In this document: in pieces, positions 1-5,187 of the stretch
How positions within the stretch are numbered: the stretch's first letter is position 1
Layout: each line of letters starts with the position of its first letter
Assembly (NCBI GenBank): GCA_023424275.1
Contig: JAFAED010000025.1
Coordinates: 1 to 5,187, forward strand
Direction: 5' to 3'
DNA from: Pseudomonadota bacterium
GTDB taxonomy: Bacteria; Pseudomonadota; Alphaproteobacteria; Sphingomonadales; Sphingomonadaceae
Length of the DNA stretch: 5,187 nucleotides
Notes under the pieces: generated by a model
The model's database searches: none
Told to the model about the DNA's origin: nothing
What the model saw: the letters and a program-made list of their open reading frames with translations, nothing else
Translations under genes and position numbers: made by a program

Positions 1-946
1 AGTTCGCGAACATCGCCGCATCCTCGGTCGGGAAGCCTGCAATCAGGTCGGCGCCGATCGCGATGTCGGGACGCGCGGCCTTGAGCCGTTCGGTCAGGCG
101 CACCGCGTCGGCGCTGCGGTGACGGCGCTTCATGCGCGTCAGCACCATATCGTCGCCCGCCTGTAGCGACAGATGGACATGCGGCATCACGCGCTTTTCC
201 TGCGTGAGCAGCGCGAACAGCGCGTCGTCGATGCGGTTCGGGTCGAGCGACGAGAGGCGCAGACGTTCGATCGGCAAAGCCAGCAACGCCTCGACCAGCG
301 CGGCCAATGACGTGCCGCTGTCGTCGCCATAGCTGGCGAGATCGACCCCGGTCAGGATGATCTCGCGCTGCCCGCGGTCGAGCGCGGTTTGCGCGGAAGC
401 GACCACCGCATCGACGGTTGCCGATCGCGCCGTCCCGCGCGCCAGCACCGTCGCGCAAAAGGTGCAGCTGTGCGAGCAGCCGGTCTGGACGCCAAGAAAG
501 GCGCGCGCATGATCGGCGCCCGAGAGGGCAGGCCTATATGCTGTGGGCCCCTGCGAAGGCAGGGGCCCATCTTCCGCCGGTTCGAGTTGGAGCCCACCGG
601 AGATGGGTCCCCGCCTGCGCGGGGACACGGTGTTTTGGTAGCTCTCGACCAAGCCCTTCGCGTCATTGGACACCACCCGCGCGCCCATCGCCGCAAAGGT
701 CTCGCGCTCGAGTTCCGCCGCGCACCCGGTGACCACAACCTCGGCGCCGGGCCGCTCGCGCAGCGCGCGCCGTACCGCCTGCCGCGCCTGCCGCACCGCT
801 TCGTCGGTCACCGCGCAGCTGTTGAAGACGATCGTATCGCGCCCGCCCGCGGCCTCGACGGCGGACCGGATAGCCTCGCCCTCGGCGATGTTCAGCCGGC
901 AACCGAAATTGACGACCTCCTGACGGTCGGCGAGGGAAATGCTCAT
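1..946 (-). CDS. mtaB: tRNA (N6-threonylcarbamoyladenosine(37)-C2)-methylthiotransferase MtaB, 3' end outside the window
   Basis: This radical-SAM enzyme converts t6A37 to ms2t6A37 in tRNAs that read ANN codons, using SAM and two [4Fe-4S] clusters. I translated the frame by hand from ATG at 946. It stays open to the left edge, giving 315 residues without a stop; the remainder of the radical-SAM region and any TRAM domain lie outside. The N-terminal domain shows GCRLN (C16), NSCAVT (C44) and VTGCAAE (C75), which bind the auxiliary cluster. The radical-SAM motif CSHSCTFC gives C157, C161 and C164. LTGVDLASYG (about 203-212), HVHLSLQAGDDMVLTRMKRR (about 255-274) and IGADLIAGFPTE follow, which fit MtaB better than MiaB or RimO. 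The start overlaps the dapF stop as ATGA and has no good upstream ribosome binding site, suggesting translational coupling. An AGGAGG inside codons 9-10 (916-921) has no suitable in-frame start after it. Residues about 106-135 are encoded by an inserted palindromic repeat; outside it the family motifs are intact. Confidence 0.93.
   Translation of the reverse strand, partial: MSISLADRQEVVNFGCRLNIAEGEAIRSAVEAAGGRDTIVFNSCAVTDEAVRQARQAVRRALRERPGAEVVVTGCAAELERETFAAMGARVVSNDAKGLVESYQNTVSPRRRGPISGGLQLEPAEDGPLPSQGPTAYRPALSGADHARAFLGVQTGCSHSCTFCATVLARGTARSATVDAVVASAQTALDRGQREIILTGVDLASYGDDSGTSLAALVEALLALPIERLRLSSLDPNRIDDALFALLTQEKRVMPHVHLSLQAGDDMVLTRMKRRHRSADAVRLTERLKAARPDIAIGADLIAGFPTEDAAMFAN
543..630. 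repeat. Double-hairpin palindromic repeat inserted in frame within mtaB
   Basis: Two strong hairpins flank a spacer of about 38 bases. Hairpin 1 pairs 545-554 (GGGCCCCTGC) perfectly with 559-568 around a GAAG loop, and T544/A569 extends it. Hairpin 2 pairs 607-614 (GTCCCCGC) perfectly with 619-626 around a CTGC loop. The inner flanks are also inverted: CCCATCT at 566-572 matches AGATGGG at 601-607. The outer ends are roughly complementary as well, so the whole element is an imperfect palindrome. Read on the mtaB strand it has no stop and encodes a Pro/Gly/Arg/Ser-rich segment (about residues 106-135). This segment has no recognisable place in the methylthiotransferase fold and falls exactly between the two domains. 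The structure resembles mobile interspersed palindromes (REP/RPE type). That it recurs elsewhere in this genome is an inference, since only one copy is visible. The true ends are uncertain by perhaps 10 bases, and I could not identify a target duplication. Confidence 0.8.
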
Positions 947-1749
947 CCGAACTGTGCCCAGTCGGTCTCGCCCTCATAAACACGCGTCGCGGCGCCGCTC
1001 ATAACGATCGGCTCGCCGGGTGCCCAACGGATGACCAGGTCGCCGCCAGGCAGCGACACCGTCACCGGCGACTGGACCAGCCCCGCACGGATCGCCGCGA
1101 CCGCGGTCGCGCACGCGCCGGTGCCGCACGCCTGCGTCAGGCCCACGCCGCGTTCCCAGACGCGCAGTTGCAGCTGGTTCTCGCCGTCGAGGCTCGCGAC
1201 ATTGACGTTGACGCGCTCGGGGAAGAGCGGGTCGGTCTCGATCCGTGGGCCCAGTTCGTCGAGCGCGACCGCGTCGGCCTCGGGCACGAAAAAGACGATA
1301 TGCGGATTGCCGACATTGACCCCGGCGCCATGTTCGAGTTCGTCCCACGCGACGGGCATGTCGCGCGTGTCCATCGGCATCGCGAGCGGGATATGCTCCC
1401 AGTCGAACACCGGCTCGCCCAGCACGACTTCGGCGCCGCCATCGGCCGGCGTGACGCGCAGCATGCCGCCCAGCGTCTCGATGACGGCCGGCTTGCCGAT
1501 CAGCGTCGCAACGCAGCGCGTCGCATTGCCGCACGCCTCGACCTCGCCGCCGTCGGCGTTGAAGATGCGCATCTTCACATCGGCGCTGTTCGACGGTTCG
1601 AGCAGGATCAGCTGGTCGCACCCGATGCCGTGGCGGCGGTCGGCGATCGCATGCGCGCGCGCCGGCGTCATCTCGACGGCCTGCTCGCGCGCGTCGATCA
1701 CGACAAAGTCGTTGCCGAGGCCGTGCATCTTGGTGAAGCGGTCTGCCAT
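943..1749 (-). CDS. dapF: Diaminopimelate epimerase
   Basis: This cytoplasmic, cofactor-free epimerase interconverts LL- and meso-2,6-diaminopimelate, the penultimate step of lysine synthesis and the source of meso-DAP for peptidoglycan. The 268-residue length is normal for the family. The N terminus MADRFTKMHGLGNDFVVID is the typical DapF opening and fixes the start at 1749. The two catalytic cysteines are C73 in EACGNATRC and C208 in the QACGTGACAT loop, so both acid/base residues are present. GIGCDQLILLEP (41-52), FNADGGEVEACGN (63-75) and NVGNPHIVFF (145-154) are further family signatures. The stop codon overlaps the mtaB start by four bases, so the two genes are almost certainly co-translated. 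No convincing Shine-Dalgarno sequence precedes the start; instead an 8-bp inverted repeat ends one base upstream of the ATG. The upstream same-strand gene is a GGDEF-EAL protein 51 bases away. Whether dapF is read through from it or has a promoter inside its 3' end cannot be told from sequence. Confidence 0.97.
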   Translation of the reverse strand: MADRFTKMHGLGNDFVVIDAREQAVEMTPARAHAIADRRHGIGCDQLILLEPSNSADVKMRIFNADGGEVEACGNATRCVATLIGKPAVIETLGGMLRVTPADGGAEVVLGEPVFDWEHIPLAMPMDTRDMPVAWDELEHGAGVNVGNPHIVFFVPEADAVALDELGPRIETDPLFPERVNVNVASLDGENQLQLRVWERGVGLTQACGTGACATAVAAIRAGLVQSPVTVSLPGGDLVIRWAPGEPIVMSGAATRVYEGETDWAQFG

Positions 1750-1750
1750 A

Positions 1751-1776
1751 GTCCGCGCATGTAAGGGCGCGCGGAC
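1751..1776 (-). promoter_or_regulatory. Inverted repeat directly before the dapF start codon
   Basis: GTCCGCGC (1751-1758) and GCGCGGAC (1769-1776) are perfect 8-bp inverted arms around a 10-base loop. On the dapF mRNA the hairpin would end one base before the AUG and cover the place where a ribosome binding site should be. There is no T-run after the stem in the direction of transcription, so it does not look like a standard intrinsic terminator for the upstream GGDEF-EAL gene. It may limit dapF initiation or pause transcription; that function is an inference. In such G/C-rich sequence an 8-bp repeat can also arise by chance. Confidence 0.4.
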
Positions 1777-1800
1777 GCGAAGTCTAGCGATGCGGCGGCA

Positions 1801-3432
1801 TTACGCCGTCTTGCGCAGCGGTTCGTCTTCGCTGAGGTCGGGCCCCGACGGCGGAACCATCGGCGCGCGGAGCAGGCCGCGCGCGGCCAGCAGGCGATCG
1901 GTGTCGGCGGCCGATGCGGCGCGGCCGAAATACCAGCCCTGCCCCTTCGAACAGCCAAGCCGCGTCAGTTCGATCGCGGTCGCCTCATCCTCGACACCCT
2001 CGGCGGTGATCGGCATCGACAGGCTCTCGCCGAGCCGGACGATTGCGACGACGATCGCCTGCGCATCGGGGCTGCCGCGCATCGCGGCGATGAAGCTGCG
2101 GTCGATCTTGATCCGGTCGAACGGCAGCGCGCGCAGGTGCGACAGCGAGCTGTAGCCGGTGCCGAAATCGTCGAGGCTCAGCGACACGCCCTGGTTTTTG
2201 AGGCTGGTGACGATCGAGCGGACGAGCGGCAGATTTTCGAACAGCGAGCTTTCGGTGATCTCGACCTCGAGCTGTGCTGCGGGGAAACCCGTCTCGACCA
2301 GCAACTTGGTCAGCTTCTGGCTGAACCAGGGATCTTTCAGCTGCTGCGGCGAAATATTGACCGCGAGCATGATCGACGGGTCCCAACGCTTGGCGATCTC
2401 CATCGCATCGCGGATCACCAGCAGCGACAATTCGCCGATCAGGCCGCTTTCCTCGGCGACGGGGATGAAGCGTTCGGGCGGGATCATGCCATATTCGGGC
2501 GATTCCCAGCGCATCAGCATCTCGAAGCCGAGCAGGCGGCCGCTCGCGATATCGACCTGCGGTTCGAAATGTGGAATGAACTCGCCGCGCGGCATGCCGT
2601 CGCGAATGCCGGTTTCGATCTGGTTGCGTACCTGCACGGCCATCTCCATTCCGGTTTCGAACCAGCAGAAGCGGTTCCGGCCCTCGTCCTTGCAATGATA
2701 CATGGCGATGTCGGCCTGGCGGACCATCGTTTCCATCGTGATGCTGGCGTCGTTGGCGAGCGAGATGCCGAGCGAGGCCCCGACGCGGATCTGCTGGGCA
2801 TCGTGCGATATCGAATTGTCGAGCGCCGCGACGAGTTCGGCAGCCAGCGCGTCGATATTGGCGCGTGCGGCGGGTTCGAAGGCAAGCATCGCGACGAATT
2901 CGTCGCCGCCCAGCCGCGCCTTGGTCGCGTTCGGCGGCAGGACCGCCGAAATGCGTTCGGCGGCGACCTGCAGCACGCGGTCGCCGGCGACATGGCCGTG
3001 GATGTCGTTGACGGTCTTGAAATGGTCGAGGTCGAGCAGGAACAGCGCGACCTGCCGTCCATCGGCGATCGCGCTCGCGATCTGGCGCTGGCCCGTCGCA
3101 AGCAGCGCTCGGCGGTTGAGGAAGCCGGTGAGCGGGTCGGTGTCGGCGAGGTAGCGCGCGCGCTGCTCGGCCTCGGTGCGCTCGCGGATTTCGCGGTTGA
3201 GGTCCTTGTAACGGCGCCAGCCGAACAGGATCAGCGCGACGTTGAGCACCAGCGCGGTCGCGAGCGCGCGGTCGGGGCCGCCGCCAAGGCCGATCAGCGT
3301 CTTGACGACCGCCTGCATCACATTGCTGCCCGTCCCGACGAACAGCAGGATTGCGGCGACGACGACGCCGCCGGCCAATATGTCGCGTTTGGCGCCTTCG
3401 CTACGGTCTGGCTGCTTCGCCGTGATCGTCAT
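1801..3432 (-). CDS. Membrane-anchored GGDEF-EAL protein (predicted cyclic di-GMP cyclase/phosphodiesterase)
   Basis: This 543-residue protein is predicted to control cyclic di-GMP at the inner membrane. Two hydrophobic segments (about 18-36 and 56-71) bracket a short loop of about 20 residues, so no substantial periplasmic sensor is present. A charged, probably coiled linker (72-95) leads to the GGDEF domain, which begins at DTDPLTGFLNRR (98-109) and carries an intact GGDEF (175-179). The RxxD inhibitory site expected five residues upstream is absent; PPNA occupies 166-169. The EAL domain (about 275-520) has EML at 304-306 instead of EAL. Its usual catalytic residues are present: E304, N359, E391, D421-D422 in DDFGTGYSSL, K442, E478 in AEGVE and Q498 in KGQGW. 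Both activities are therefore possible, and which dominates cannot be read from sequence. I chose ATG 3432 because a GGTGGGG ribosome binding site lies 8 bases upstream. An in-frame start at 3567 would add 45 polar residues unlike a domain, and would run into the likely ffh promoter region. Confidence 0.93.
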   Translation of the reverse strand: MTITAKQPDRSEGAKRDILAGGVVVAAILLFVGTGSNVMQAVVKTLIGLGGGPDRALATALVLNVALILFGWRRYKDLNREIRERTEAEQRARYLADTDPLTGFLNRRALLATGQRQIASAIADGRQVALFLLDLDHFKTVNDIHGHVAGDRVLQVAAERISAVLPPNATKARLGGDEFVAMLAFEPAARANIDALAAELVAALDNSISHDAQQIRVGASLGISLANDASITMETMVRQADIAMYHCKDEGRNRFCWFETGMEMAVQVRNQIETGIRDGMPRGEFIPHFEPQVDIASGRLLGFEMLMRWESPEYGMIPPERFIPVAEESGLIGELSLLVIRDAMEIAKRWDPSIMLAVNISPQQLKDPWFSQKLTKLLVETGFPAAQLEVEITESSLFENLPLVRSIVTSLKNQGVSLSLDDFGTGYSSLSHLRALPFDRIKIDRSFIAAMRGSPDAQAIVVAIVRLGESLSMPITAEGVEDEATAIELTRLGCSKGQGWYFGRAASAADTDRLLAARGLLRAPMVPPSGPDLSEDEPLRKTA

Positions 3433-3440
3433 ATGAATTT

Positions 3441-3447
3441 CCCCACC
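3441..3447 (-). promoter_or_regulatory. Ribosome binding site that decides the GGDEF-EAL start
   Basis: On the minus strand GGTGGGG lies 8 bases before ATG 3432. This purine-rich Shine-Dalgarno-like sequence at standard spacing favours this start over the upstream in-frame ATGs at 3567 and 3558. Translation from 3432 puts the first transmembrane segment about 17 residues from the N terminus, a sensible anchor position. Confidence 0.6.
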
Positions 3448-3510
3448 ATCGTGCCCTTCATGCGCGCAAAGCGGTGAAATTTGCGTTAAGTGGCGGTGTC
3501 CGGCGCTCGC

Positions 3511-3539
3511 TTGCCTTTGGGCAGGGATTTGTGTAGAGG
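3511..3539 (+). promoter_or_regulatory. Putative sigma-70 type promoter for ffh
   Basis: TTGCCT (3511-3516) and TAGAGG (3534-3539) are 17 bases apart, a spacing and base pattern that fit housekeeping promoters of alphaproteobacteria, which often have a TTG-rich -35 and a poorly conserved -10. It lies in the 249-base divergent gap between the GGDEF-EAL gene and ffh, where at least one promoter is needed. If it is used, the ffh mRNA has a leader of roughly 135 bases. I could not pick out a convincing minus-strand promoter for the GGDEF-EAL gene in the same gap. Confidence 0.45.
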
Positions 3540-3681
3540 CCGCCGCGTCCGCGCGCATCTTGCGCACGGATTATCGATGTCCGCGACGGTAAAGTCTGTC
3601 CACGGATAGCCGCTGGTTGGCGAGGTTTCGCTCACCGGCGTCTTTTGCGTTGCGGGCCTCGAAAACAAGGATTTGAGGCGC

Positions 3682-5130
3682 ATGTTCGACAGTCTGAGCA
3701 ATCGGCTTGGCGATGTTTTCGGGAAGCTCCGCGGTCGCGGCGCGCTGACCGAGGCCGACGTGCGCGCCGCGATGCGCGAAGTGCGAATCGCGCTGCTCGA
3801 GGCCGACGTCGCGTTGCCCGTCGTGCGCAGCTTCGTCGATCAGGTCACCGAACTCGCGATCGGCCAGAATGTCCTGCGCTCGGTGACCCCGGGGCAGCAG
3901 GTCGTCAAGATCGTCAGCGACGCGCTGACCGAGATGCTCGGTTCGGAAACCGCCGAGCTCGACCTTGCCGTTACCCCGCCCGCCGTCATCATGATGGTCG
4001 GCCTCCAGGGCTCGGGTAAGACGACGACGACCGCGAAGATCGCGAAGCGGCTCAAGGAAAAAGAGCGCAAGAAGGTGCTGATGGCGTCGCTCGACGTCAA
4101 TCGCCCCGCCGCGCAGGAACAGCTCGCCGTTCTCGGCACCCAGATCGACGTCGCGACCCTGCCGATCGTCGCCGGCCAGCAGCCGGTCGAGATCGCGCAG
4201 CGCGCGCTGCAGGCGGCGAAGCTCCAGGGCTATGACGTCCTGATGCTCGACACCGCGGGCCGTCTCCACGTCGACCAGCAGCTGATGGACGAGATGCAGG
4301 CGGTGTCGCGCACGGCGAACCCCGCCGAAACCTTGCTCGTCGTCGATAGCCTCACGGGTCAGGACGCGGTGCAGGTCGCGCAGCGCTTTACCGACCAGGT
4401 GCCGCTCACCGGCGTCGTGCTCACGCGTATGGACGGCGACGCGCGCGGCGGTGCCGCGCTCTCGATGCGCGCGGTCACCGGCAAGCCGATCAAATTCGCG
4501 GGCACCGGCGAAAAGCTCGACGGGCTCGAACTCTTCCAGCCCTCGCGCATCGCGGGCCGCATCCTTGGCATGGGCGACGTCGTCAGCCTCGTCGAACGCG
4601 CCGCCGAAACGATCCAGGCCGAAGAGGCCGAGGCGATGGCGGCGAAGATGGCGAAAGGCCAGTTCGACCTCAACGACCTTCGCACCCAATTGAACCAGAT
4701 GCGCCGCATGGGCGGCCTCGGTGCGCTCGCCGGCATGATCCCGGGCATCAAGAAGGCGCAGGCGCAGATGGCTGCCGGCGCTGCCGACGACAAGATGCTC
4801 ATCCACTTCGATGCGATCATGGGGTCAATGACCCCCAAGGAACGCGCGAAGCCCGAAATCCTGACCGCGAAGCGCAAGATCCGCATCGCCAACGGGTCGG
4901 GCACCACGGTGCAGCAGGTCAACAAGGTGCTGAAGATGCACCAGGAAATGGCTAGCGCGATGAAGAAGATCCGCAAGATGGGCGGGCTCAAGGGCCTTGG
5001 CGCGCTGTTCGGCAAGGGCGGCGGCATTCCTGGAATGGGCGGGATGGGCGGCGGCGGCGGCCTCCCCGGTCTCGGCGGAGGCGGATCGATCCCGCCCGAA
5101 CTCGCCAATCTGATGAATAAAAAGAAGTAA
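3682..5130 (+). CDS. ffh: Signal recognition particle protein Ffh (SRP54 GTPase)
   Basis: Ffh binds the SRP RNA and the signal sequences of nascent membrane proteins. It delivers the ribosome to FtsY at the inner membrane through paired GTP hydrolysis. The N domain (about 1-95) carries ALLEADV (37-43). The G domain (about 96-295) shows the P-loop GLQGSGKTT (107-115), DVNRPAAQEQL (138-148), DTAGR (190-194), VDSLTGQDA (221-229), TRMDGDARGG (248-257) and GTGEKLDGLELFQPSR (274-289). The methionine-rich M domain (about 300-435) includes MRRMGGLGALAGMIPGIKK (340-358) and the RNA-binding segment RKIRIANGSGTTVQQVNK (398-415). It ends in a Gly/Met/Pro-rich tail (about 434-482) and finishes with KKK. 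At 482 residues it is somewhat longer than E. coli Ffh, mostly because of this tail. I chose ATG 3682 because MFDSLSNRLG is the usual N terminus. GAGG lies only 3 bases upstream and AAGG 11 bases upstream; a TTG at 3673 would add three residues and is less likely. Confidence 0.98.
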   Translation: MFDSLSNRLGDVFGKLRGRGALTEADVRAAMREVRIALLEADVALPVVRSFVDQVTELAIGQNVLRSVTPGQQVVKIVSDALTEMLGSETAELDLAVTPPAVIMMVGLQGSGKTTTTAKIAKRLKEKERKKVLMASLDVNRPAAQEQLAVLGTQIDVATLPIVAGQQPVEIAQRALQAAKLQGYDVLMLDTAGRLHVDQQLMDEMQAVSRTANPAETLLVVDSLTGQDAVQVAQRFTDQVPLTGVVLTRMDGDARGGAALSMRAVTGKPIKFAGTGEKLDGLELFQPSRIAGRILGMGDVVSLVERAAETIQAEEAEAMAAKMAKGQFDLNDLRTQLNQMRRMGGLGALAGMIPGIKKAQAQMAAGAADDKMLIHFDAIMGSMTPKERAKPEILTAKRKIRIANGSGTTVQQVNKVLKMHQEMASAMKKIRKMGGLKGLGALFGKGGGIPGMGGMGGGGGLPGLGGGGSIPPELANLMNKKK

Positions 5131-5158
5131 TTACACCCGAATTTGAACATTAAACTCT

Positions 5159-5164
5159 GAAGGA
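5159..5164 (+). promoter_or_regulatory. Ribosome binding site of the gene after ffh
   Basis: GAAGGA sits 7 bases before ATG 5172, a good Shine-Dalgarno match at ideal spacing. The 41-base gap after the ffh stop is A/T-rich and shows no hairpin, so no terminator separates the two genes and they are probably co-transcribed. Confidence 0.75.
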
Positions 5165-5171
5165 AAATATC

Positions 5172-5187
5172 ATGGCAACCTCCATTC
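5172..5187 (+). CDS. rpsP: Start of a gene, probably 30S ribosomal protein S16 (5' end only)
   Basis: Only five codons are visible, reading MATSI, behind a strong ribosome binding site. Alphaproteobacterial S16 proteins commonly begin with a very similar MA-S-IRL sequence, and rpsP (followed by rimM, trmD and rplS) often lies directly downstream of ffh. The call rests mainly on that gene order and on the short N-terminal match. Five residues alone do not prove identity. Confidence 0.65.

Noticed and set aside
545..626. Rho-independent terminators within mtaB
   Set aside because: The stems are strong but no T-run follows on either strand, and both lie inside an open coding sequence. They are better explained as parts of a palindromic repeat.
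352..738. Minus-strand frame that could suggest mtaB is frameshifted at the repeat
   Set aside because: Codon-by-codon translation from ATG 946 shows the true mtaB frame is continuous through the repeat and reaches the radical-SAM CxxxCxxC motif. This other frame is out of register and has no family motifs.
1..946. mtaB as a pseudogene broken by the repeat
   Set aside because: No stop or frame change appears in 315 codons, and all six cluster cysteines and the downstream radical-SAM motifs are intact.
1031..2155. Open frame of 374 codons on the plus strand
   Set aside because: It runs antisense across both dapF and the end of the GGDEF-EAL gene, is Ser/Arg/Thr-rich and has no domain.
2137..3477. 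Open frame of 446 codons on the plus strand
   Set aside because: It lies opposite the GGDEF-EAL gene, whose domains are unmistakable. The translation is rich in Arg, Asp, His and Ala with no recognisable domain, as expected for an antisense shadow in G/C-rich DNA.
3470..3500. CtrA binding site around TTAACG in the divergent gap
   Set aside because: Only one half-site is present; the second TTAA at the right spacing is missing.
3540..3681. SRP RNA (4.5S) gene next to ffh
   Set aside because: The conserved SRP RNA apical sequence (GGTCAGG...GGAAGGAAGCAGCC type) is absent, and no long rod-like fold is visible.
3571..4806. Open frame of 411 codons on the minus strand
   Set aside because: It is antisense to ffh and has the same Arg/His/Asp/Leu-rich shadow composition. 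Ffh is certain here.
5131..5171. Terminator between ffh and the next gene
   Set aside because: The gap is A/T-rich without a stem-loop and ends in a ribosome binding site, which fits co-transcription.
1..5187. CRISPR array, tRNA gene, insertion sequence or phage genes
   Set aside because: No regularly spaced direct repeats, cloverleaf, transposase/integrase motifs or phage proteins were seen on either strand.

Overview
The window looks like ordinary chromosomal DNA from a GC-rich alphaproteobacterium, probably in the order Sphingomonadales (Sphingopyxis or Sphingomonas type). That placement is an inference. It rests on the high GC content, the strong G/C preference at third codon positions, the Ffh sequence with its glycine/methionine-rich tail, and a G/C-rich double-hairpin interspersed repeat of a kind I associate with sphingomonad genomes. 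No phage, plasmid, transposase or CRISPR content is visible.

Layout: two gene sets diverge from a non-coding gap at 3433-3681. The minus-strand set reads leftward: a membrane-anchored GGDEF-EAL protein (1801-3432), then dapF (943-1749), then mtaB (946 to the left edge, cut off). dapF and mtaB overlap by four bases (ATGA). A gap of 51 bases containing an inverted repeat separates the GGDEF-EAL gene from dapF. The plus-strand set reads rightward: ffh (3682-5130), then after 41 bases the first five codons of a gene that is most likely rpsP (from 5172).

Functions: Ffh is the SRP GTPase for co-translational membrane targeting, and rpsP would encode ribosomal protein S16. dapF makes meso-diaminopimelate for peptidoglycan and lysine. 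mtaB makes ms2t6A in tRNAs. The GGDEF-EAL protein is predicted to make and/or degrade cyclic di-GMP at the membrane. Apart from the c-di-GMP gene, these are housekeeping functions for translation, protein targeting and the cell wall.

The most unusual feature is inside mtaB. A roughly 90-base double-hairpin repeat (about 543-630) lies within the coding sequence, between the N-terminal methylthiotransferase domain and the radical-SAM domain. The frame stays open through it and all six cluster-binding cysteines remain. It therefore appears to add a linker of about 30 residues rather than break the gene, much as Rickettsia palindromic elements do. I see no evidence of an entirely new multi-gene system here.
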